Shown one piece after another: positions 58,291-64,000 of a DNA stretch of 64,000 bases. The stretch's first letter is position 1, and each line of letters starts with the position of its first letter. This DNA comes from Roridomyces roridus (taxonomy: Eukaryota > Basidiomycota > Agaricomycetes > Agaricales > Mycenaceae): NCBI GenBank assembly GCA_029378245.1, contig JARKIF010000038.1, positions 372,001 through 436,000 on the forward strand, given 5' to 3'. The position numbers and the translations under genes are program-made. The notes under the pieces were generated by a model. The model saw only the letters and a program-made list of their open reading frames with translations, was not told the DNA's origin and did not search any database.

Positions 58291-59640
58291 ATGACCGACT
58301 ACACATCCTCCTTGATACCGTCCGCGACGTCCGTTGTTTTCTGGGTGCTACGCCTGCTTCCAGTCCCCATCATCTACTTCACTGGGCTCACCTATACTGG
58401 ACTTGCCCTCCTCGTCGCATGGGCAATCATCTTTGCAGGTCACCGACAACTTTGGCCGGCAGAGAAATTAGGCCGACTCGTCAACGCCATCGACTCCACG
58501 TCGCAGATTTTGAAGGCCACCAAGTCGGATTGTACAAGGGTGGCCATGATAGCGTTGATGGCGCTAGAGGCGCGGTTTCTGCAGTACGCGACATCCTACT
58601 TTCACGGACCATGTTTTGACCTGCATGGTTTTTTTCTAGAGCTCAGCGTCGAGCGTCCGAAATCAACCAGCAACTGCTCACAATCAACGAGAAGGAAACT
58701 TGGATGACATGGTTCCGTGCCGGCCGGGATATTGGACGCTGCATCGACCAATGTGCGGACGACGTGCGGCGAATACGCACCGAGATACTGGTGAGTTCGT
58801 ATTCAATAATCCTACAAAAGAGTTCGATGAAAGCTTTGCTCCTTGAAGGTCATCGCCGAAAAGGACCGCCAACGCAAGATATCGGAGGAGATCAGGGAGA
58901 CCCAAGAGGTGCTTCCAACAATTGACCCATCTTGCGTTCGTATGTATCGCCTCGATGAAGTGCTTCTATCCAGAACTGAAATGTTCGTCCTTGTAGCTCA
59001 GGTCCCTCGTACGAATCGCCGCCGTTTTGGGCTGCAGGCCATCTCGGAAGTCTTTCAAGAGCTTTAGTGAGTGCGTTCGGATGGTCCAGTTCGAATACTT
59101 ACAAGAGGATAAAGTGGGCAGATTCTGGAATCCATGTGGGACTCCCGAGTCCCAGTTAACTAGTTGTCGATTTACTTACATCGTGTTGCATTTTGCTGTC
59201 GAAACTGTTCTGTTGTTTAAATGTATCTCGTTCTTCTGCCTTCACTTTGCTGGTGGTGAGGTTGCGCTGATGTTGCAGTCGAGTAAGCAGTGGGATCGGG
59301 ATTCCCAGTCAAATTTGCCGAAGGAGGATCGAGGATAGCTGTGCATGCATGCGTTCGGATTTTGAAGATGGGCCGAGCTTCAAAGCAGTATGACCTGTAT
59401 CAGAGACGCGTCAAATGAAATCATAGGCTGTAAATTTGAGGGGAAATGGATCTTGGGGAGATGGGGCAATTCAATTGCGATTTGAATGAAGGTGTCCCTA
59501 CGTCGCTTTGCAAGTAGGTTGAATGGTTCCGAGATTCCGACTCCACGATTTCAATTCTACCTTGATCACAATTGATCTCCCAACACCGAATAGTAGATCC
59601 AGCACGAAGAAAACGAGGCCAAGAGGTCCATCAGCACTCC
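58236..59640 (+). repeat. Third partial copy of the TMC duplication
   Basis: This segment, in the same orientation as arm 2, includes the TMC leader, TMC3 and ~550 bases of 3' flank. The HSP20 part is absent. The block ends near AGTAGATCC at about 59600, after which the sequence departs from the other arms. Confidence 0.75.
58291..59067 (+). CDS. Small two-TM / coiled-coil protein, copy TMC3
   Basis: The start is MTDYTSSLIPSATSVVFWVL and the end LQAISEVFQEL. The exon pattern is the same as TMC1 and TMC2. The upstream block AGAATCCGCGCGACAGACCC, TATTTAACAGAACAGGCC lies directly before the start. Differences from TMC2 are mostly conservative, which suggests all three frames are kept. The first intron can also be read through in frame for a short way, giving an alternative C-terminus. 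Function unknown. Confidence 0.75.
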
Positions 59641-60176
59641 TAGCTGAAGCCTGCCAAGAGACTGGTCGTAATCAGTCCGGCAGTGGCAGGCACAATGCGC
59701 GCAGAGTCGTTATGTCGCCGGCACAGTGTGCGATGATTTCGAAGGCTGTTTCAAGGGATATGAGCAGAGGATTAGAGACACGAGAGGCCGGGAGGAATGT
59801 ACCGGAATTCGTGTCCATATTGTGCTCAGCAACGTGGTGGTCCGGTTCAAAAGTTCAATCAAATCCGTTCCGCGTTCCGGGCCGCTCGACGTGATCTTTG
59901 ATCCGCTCCTTGAGCGCTCCAATCCAGCCACTCGTCTCGAAGCAATCGAAGTAGTCTTTCAGTTTTTTCTCATTTACGGCGGACCAGGGCGGTAGTGGAC
60001 AGACACTTTGCATTCACTGAGTACAAACATCCAGGTATGTACATCTGAATCTCGACTCTGCTAATGATACAGCAACTTTGGAAGATAATTGAAGAACTAG
60101 GTCTCGTCAATCTCTGTTCAAGAAGATAGAAGCCTGAGAGGAAACGCACAATAGTATATTCGAAACGCCGACAGCC
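59068..60176. other. Intergenic region: TMC3 flank, FBL-G 5' fragment, short unique sequence
   Basis: To 59640 this is the duplicated TMC 3' flank. 59690-59965 repeats the FBL-G 5' end, listed separately. 59.97-60.18 kb shows nothing recognisable. Confidence 0.5.
59690..59965 (-). pseudogene. Copied 5' end and promoter of FBL-G (g')
   Basis: On the minus strand this matches 53390-53690: the upstream region, the microexon (ATGGACACGAATTCCG), the intron, and the start of exon 2 (AFEIIAHCAGDITTLRALCL). The match stops after ~25 codons in unrelated sequence. It is a promoter plus a stub, with no body of the gene. Confidence 0.8.
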
Positions 60177-60930
60177 TCACAGGCCTATGGGGATCTGCGT
60201 ATGGCGTACCATAGGCGGGCACATCGGCAGCTGTCTCCCCGACGAAGACGCCGAGTTTTGTGGCCGCGGAGCAGATTGAACTTGAAGCTCGACAGGGAGG
60301 ATGAGATCCTCGAGCTTATTGAGGAGTCGTGCGTTGTGCTCCACCTCATCTGGAGAGCAGACGTGCGATACGGTGGTTTGAGTGGTGGTTACACACACTC
60401 GGATTTCGTTGGGGGTGGGGCGGCGGGGGTACCAGAAGACCATTGTTGTTGTTGTGGGGGTGGTTTGAGGATGCCTTGTCTATCGAACAAAAAATCCCTG
60501 TAGCTTTATAGGATACTGATCCGAGACCGGGGTAACAGGAGGGCGGATAGCTCTTTCTTCCGATGTGAGACCTGTGCTGGTCTCCATTCTTCTCCACAAA
60601 ATCAGGCATTCGTAAATAGAACGAGACACCGACTCCACAAGGGAGTTGGTGAAGCCTCCCTACTTGAGCAACGCGACGTGTCGATGTGTCTCTGCTTGTC
60701 GTGCACGTGTTGATGGATATTGTCGGTCTGCCCCCCTGAAGGCCGTGAATCGAGGAGTTACCAAAAAGGCCCGCTGCACGCGTACAGTATGCCGACGAAA
60801 GAGTGATTCTGTTGTGGTCAAGAACAAGCGATGAGTAAAAAAGTCCTGTCCAATAAACCATAATGACAGGAAGTAATATAATATAATATGCGAGTAAGTC
60901 CGTAACTGATAACGAGTGGGTAGGATGCAT
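60177..60930 (-). CDS. Hypothetical small membrane / coiled-coil protein, possibly TMC-related
   Basis: The minus strand starts MHPTHSLSVTDLLAYYIILL and continues PVIMVYWTGLFYSSLVL, a hydrophobic pair arranged like the TMC N-terminus (LLPVPIIYFTGL...GLALV). The C-terminal exon reads DEVEHNARLLNKLEDLILPV ELQVQSAP, probably helical, ending PPMVRHTQIPIGL. The middle could not be spliced cleanly; several frames are needed between 60500 and 60800. It may be a real multi-exon gene or a decayed one. It lies 26 bases downstream of the stop of the next gene on the same strand. Confidence 0.4.
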
Positions 60931-60955
60931 ACAGAGAGGGTAAGTGGGAGCAAGC

Positions 60956-62304
60956 CTAGGGACTACTGCTAGACAACTCGATCGGGCAGGGCGCAGACGC
61001 CACCTGCGTGGAGGACCCGTAGGACCCGATGAGTCCGACGATATTCATGTTCAGCACGAGGCGGAAGCTCACGCCTGGATGATATGCGGGTCAGTCTTGA
61101 CTTCATTTCCTAGCAGAACGACAGACCTGGTCGGTTCCCACCGGCAACCTGATCCTTGTTCTGGCATGCGTTATGCCAGCCGTTCCCTACATCGAGAATC
61201 AGTGAGAGTTTCACCAACAAATGGGCAACTTACACGTCGCATCCGAATCATTGGTCGCGACATATGAAAAGTTGAGCGGGATCTGTATATCCAAAAACTT
61301 CTTGGCCGGCATCGTGAGGTGCCCCAAATCGCCTGTGCCGATAATGAATCCCGAGTTGAGATCAAACACGGTCGCTCGCAGGTGCCGGAAGTTGAGCGGG
61401 ATGTAGTTGGCCGTTGTGTCGACTTGCAGGTCGGCAAACGCAGGGAAGCTGAAGTTTGCGGGGGTGCGGGAGAACTCGGTGGGGACGGCGTCGTTCCAGC
61501 TGCCTGTGGGGGCGCCAAGGGGCGTGGTATTGCTGAGTGCAAAGGAGGGGACGCGGGGTATGCAGATGCCAAGGACAACGGCGATGCTGCATCATGGTTA
61601 GTTACCCAGGAAGACTGAGAAGGGAAAACAGACATTGCGACGAGCCCAAAGCACACAAAGACGATGAAGCGCTTGGTGCACCATCTCCCGCCTCGGTCTC
61701 CTCTTGTCCAATCACGCCAGAGGGCCTTGCGCGCATCAGACTTGCGCTCCCGCTTGCCCGCCTTGGTCATATCCCGCAGCTCGTCTTTTTTCCACTCTGG
61801 GCCCAAAGCTGGGACGGTCACCATCTCGACAGGGCCGGTCGCCGTGCTCTCTGGCGGTGGAGGCCCCAAGGATTGGTACCTGCAAGGGCATGGTCAGTGG
61901 GAATTCGAGGCGCGGGACGTCATGATAGCGCATCAGAGTGAAAGGAGGGCTCACGCAGTCTCCTGCTGGCCAAAGGCCGAGCTGTACCTCGGGCCTGCAT
62001 TGTTAAAGTCAGCATAGACGTCCCATCCGGGGTCGGCCTCTTCCTCGTCCCGCCCGCCTTTCAGCGGCTCTTCTCGGCCAGCATTGAAGAACGAGCCTCG
62101 GTTGTAGCCAGCGTGAGCCTGCCCAGCGAATGGGTCCGTACTCCCCCGCCCGGGATTGAAAAATGAAGATGCGTCGTCGCGAGTGCGGCCAGGACCTCCA
62201 GCGTAGTCGAGACCCGGAGAGGGAAAGTCTTGGTTGAGGCGGTCCATTGAGCCTTTGCGACCGCCATAGAAGGAGGAGACGGTCGATTTGCGGTCAGAAT
62301 CCAT
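60956..62304 (-). CDS. Single-pass membrane protein with LEA-like extracytosolic domain
   Basis: The start is MDSDRKSTVSSFYGGRKGSM. The N-terminal ~190 residues are cytosolic, Gly/Ser/Asp-rich and then basic (KAGKRERKSDARKALWRDW). One membrane segment spans an intron (FIVFVCFGLVAM | IAVVLGICIP). The C-terminal domain has ANFSFPAFADLQVDTTANYI, PLNFRHLRATVFDLNSGFII, GTGDLGHLTMPAKKFLDIQI and PLNFSYVATNDSDATW. The last exon is VSFRLVLNMNIVGLIGSYGS. The beta-rich pattern resembles LEA14/water-stress-type domains found in fungal membrane proteins. The function is unknown. Introns lie near 61950-62000, 61590-61640, 61190-61230 and 61070-61130. Confidence 0.75.
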
Positions 62305-63233
62305 CGCGGAGAGGTGGAAACGGGAGAATATGTAATGACGAGGGTGGCCGAAACGTCTCCAAAGAGTCAAAACATTGCCACATTGCGGTGGTGCACGTGC
62401 CCAAGCGAAACTCAACTCGACCCATCGCAGGACTCGATCCACACCAATAAATGCTTCTCCTTCGGCCTCTTCTCTTCGTTGGCCCATGAAACTTGGAATC
62501 TAAAGAATTCACAGGCTTCGGACTGATCTGGACGGCACAGTGCCAGCTTTCTGGGCTCTCCCTTTTGTCCTAGCTTCATTCCTTCAGCATCGGCTTGTAG
62601 TACTTGACACGGCGGAGATTTTCTCTCATACACTTCAAGTACCATCAGCCCGTTTTCCGCTCTTCCGCAGCACAACAGCTGTGTTCGACTTTCATTTCTC
62701 GGCTGGATCTCAAGCTCTGCTGGCTCTGGAATGTATTCATCTTGAGCGGTAAGAGCCTCCTGCTGCATTCCATGCTCGTTAACAAGAGGATAAGTTATCT
62801 GCAGACTGCTTTCACCCTCTTTCACCACTGTTTCATTCAAGCGGCTTCTTTGCGGTCATCCGATTCTCTTTCGGCAAGGTCTACAACCACAGCTTGTTTC
62901 GCCCACTGGCAGAGCCGCCTTACCACACAGTCTTTTGGAGAACATCTCTCGCCGTCCGAAGCGGCCTTGCATTCCAACCGCAGCAAGATCATGACTGGGT
63001 ACAAGCTGCATATGTCGGATTTGACGAGAAAATCACCGCTGCTGTTCATCCATAATTTATGCACTGTACCAATTCGTAGTACTACGGGACTGTGCCTGCG
63101 TAAATATATCTGTCTGTACAGCAGTTGAACCCGGCCTCTAATCGGATATTTCGGCTTTTTTACGGCATCTCCGAATCGCATATGTATTTGACTCACTTAC
63201 ACGTTTCTTCGATGCCCAAAACCTGTCTCCACC
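62305..63233. other. Divergent intergenic region
   Basis: This stretch separates the membrane protein (-) and aspartokinase (+). Minus-strand frames at 62840-62412 and 63196-62837 are open but lack family character. No repeat was found. Confidence 0.4.
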
Positions 63234-64000
63234 ATGTCTGTCTCCTCCTCTAGCTCTTCTTCACGCGCTTCGTCGCTGTCCTCGTCGCCTCCGCGCACCC
63301 CGCCCAACTTGCACCAAAATTCCATCGACCCCTCGTCCAAATGGCTAGTTCAGAAGTTTGGCGGCACCAGTGTGGGCAAGTTCCCAGTCAATATCGCCAG
63401 AGACATCGTGTCGTACGTCCACAGACTCTGCCATCTCACGTCCTAGCTTCATCTGGCGTCTAGGAACTACATTGACTCCAACAAAGTCGCTATCGTCTGT
63501 TCTGCTCGGTCTGGATCTACCAAAGCGCTGGGAACGACGAATCTCCTGCTACGTGCGGCATCTGAGGCCCTCCGTCGCCCAAAGACACAGTCCGGGTACA
63601 ATACGCCCGTGAATGGCGGAATATTCGGTCGTACGGACGAAGGCTCACAAAGTCCGCCGCCCACCAGCCCACGCCCCGGCGAGGCCTACCCATGGGGTCC
63701 TGCCTCTGGCATGACTCCGCTTAATCAACATGCGGACAACATCCCAGTTTTCCATGCCACGGTGGATTTGATTCGCGAGGAGCATTTCAAGGCGGCAAGG
63801 GAGGCCGTGAAAGATGCCGGTATACTTCAAGAACTCGAGGCTGAGATTGAACGAGATGTAGAGTGGCTCAGGAGTTTCTTGTATGCTTCGCAGGTACGCG
63901 ATGCGACGAATTTCGTACTTGACAAATCTCATATGCTCATGACAGGTCATCGACGAAATATCTCCCCGCTCTAAAGACACTATCGTCGGCCTCGGGGAGC
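63234..64000 (+). CDS. HOM3: Aspartokinase (3' end outside window)
   Basis: Aspartokinase phosphorylates L-aspartate, the first step to threonine, methionine and homoserine in fungi. Exons are 63234-63412, 63464-63893 and 63946 onward. After a Ser-rich N-terminus the nucleotide-binding motif WLVQKFGGTSVGKFP appears, then NYIDSNKVAIVCSARSGSTK, ALGTTNLLLRAASEALR and a 35-residue Pro/Ser/Gly insert (TSPRPGEAYPWGPASGMTP). The frame continues DLIREEHFKAAREAVKDAGI and EISPRSKDTIVGLGE at the window edge. The regulatory ACT domains would follow outside. Confidence 0.94.

Noticed and set aside
62412..63196. Two minus-strand frames of 142 and 119 codons
   Set aside because: No family likeness and no conserved splice link between them.

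Overview
This window is nuclear DNA of a filamentous basidiomycete, most likely an Agaricomycete. Genes are dense and split by many 45-65 base GT-AG introns. The gene set fits: a 7-TM fungal membrane protein, GH47 mannosidase, MATE and NIPA carriers, a divergent G-alpha, and large lineage-specific F-box-like families. No CRISPR, rRNA, tRNA, phage or bacterial-type operon was seen. Exon borders were worked out by hand from reading frame, splice sites and paralogue comparison.

Layout. 1-4.9 kb: the 3' two thirds of pyruvate dehydrogenase E1-alpha, convergent with an SF1 RNA helicase of MOV10/SDE3 type carrying zinc fingers. 5.2-10.4 kb: three tandem F-box-like genes (here FBL-A, B, C; C has an in-frame stop). 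10.7-19.2 kb: a two-finger C2H2 protein, a nucleotidyltransferase-like protein, the mitochondrial Mg channel MRS2 and a signal-peptide/single-TM protein. 20.4-23.9 kb: FBL-C' and FBL-A' on the other strand with a relic of B between them, so the flanks of this core form an eroded inverted duplication. 24.2-34.7 kb: a SNF2/Rad5-like ATPase, a 7-TM protein, FBL-D, a GH47 alpha-mannosidase and a NIPA-like Mg transporter. 34.8-37.5 kb: FBL-E and FBL-F, convergent.

37.9-60.9 kb is a duplication-rich accessory region. An arm holding a small two-TM/coiled-coil gene (here TMC1) and the 3' half of an HSP20 gene (37.9-41.7 kb) recurs inverted at 53.7-57.2 kb (TMC2 plus a frameshifted HSP20 fragment) and in part at 58.2-59.6 kb (TMC3). 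Inside the second arm sits a 635 bp element with terminal inverted repeats; its empty site survives in the first arm. Between the arms lie single-copy genes: HSP20, a CCDC6-like coiled-coil protein, a MATE carrier, a divergent G-alpha and FBL-G. A second, 713 bp inverted-repeat element lies just upstream of G-alpha. 61.0-64.0 kb: a single-pass membrane protein and the 5' part of aspartokinase.

No multi-gene pathway is apparent. The conserved genes are scattered housekeeping functions. The main biology is expansion and decay of the F-box-like and TMC families by inverted and tandem duplication, with short DNA-transposon relics.
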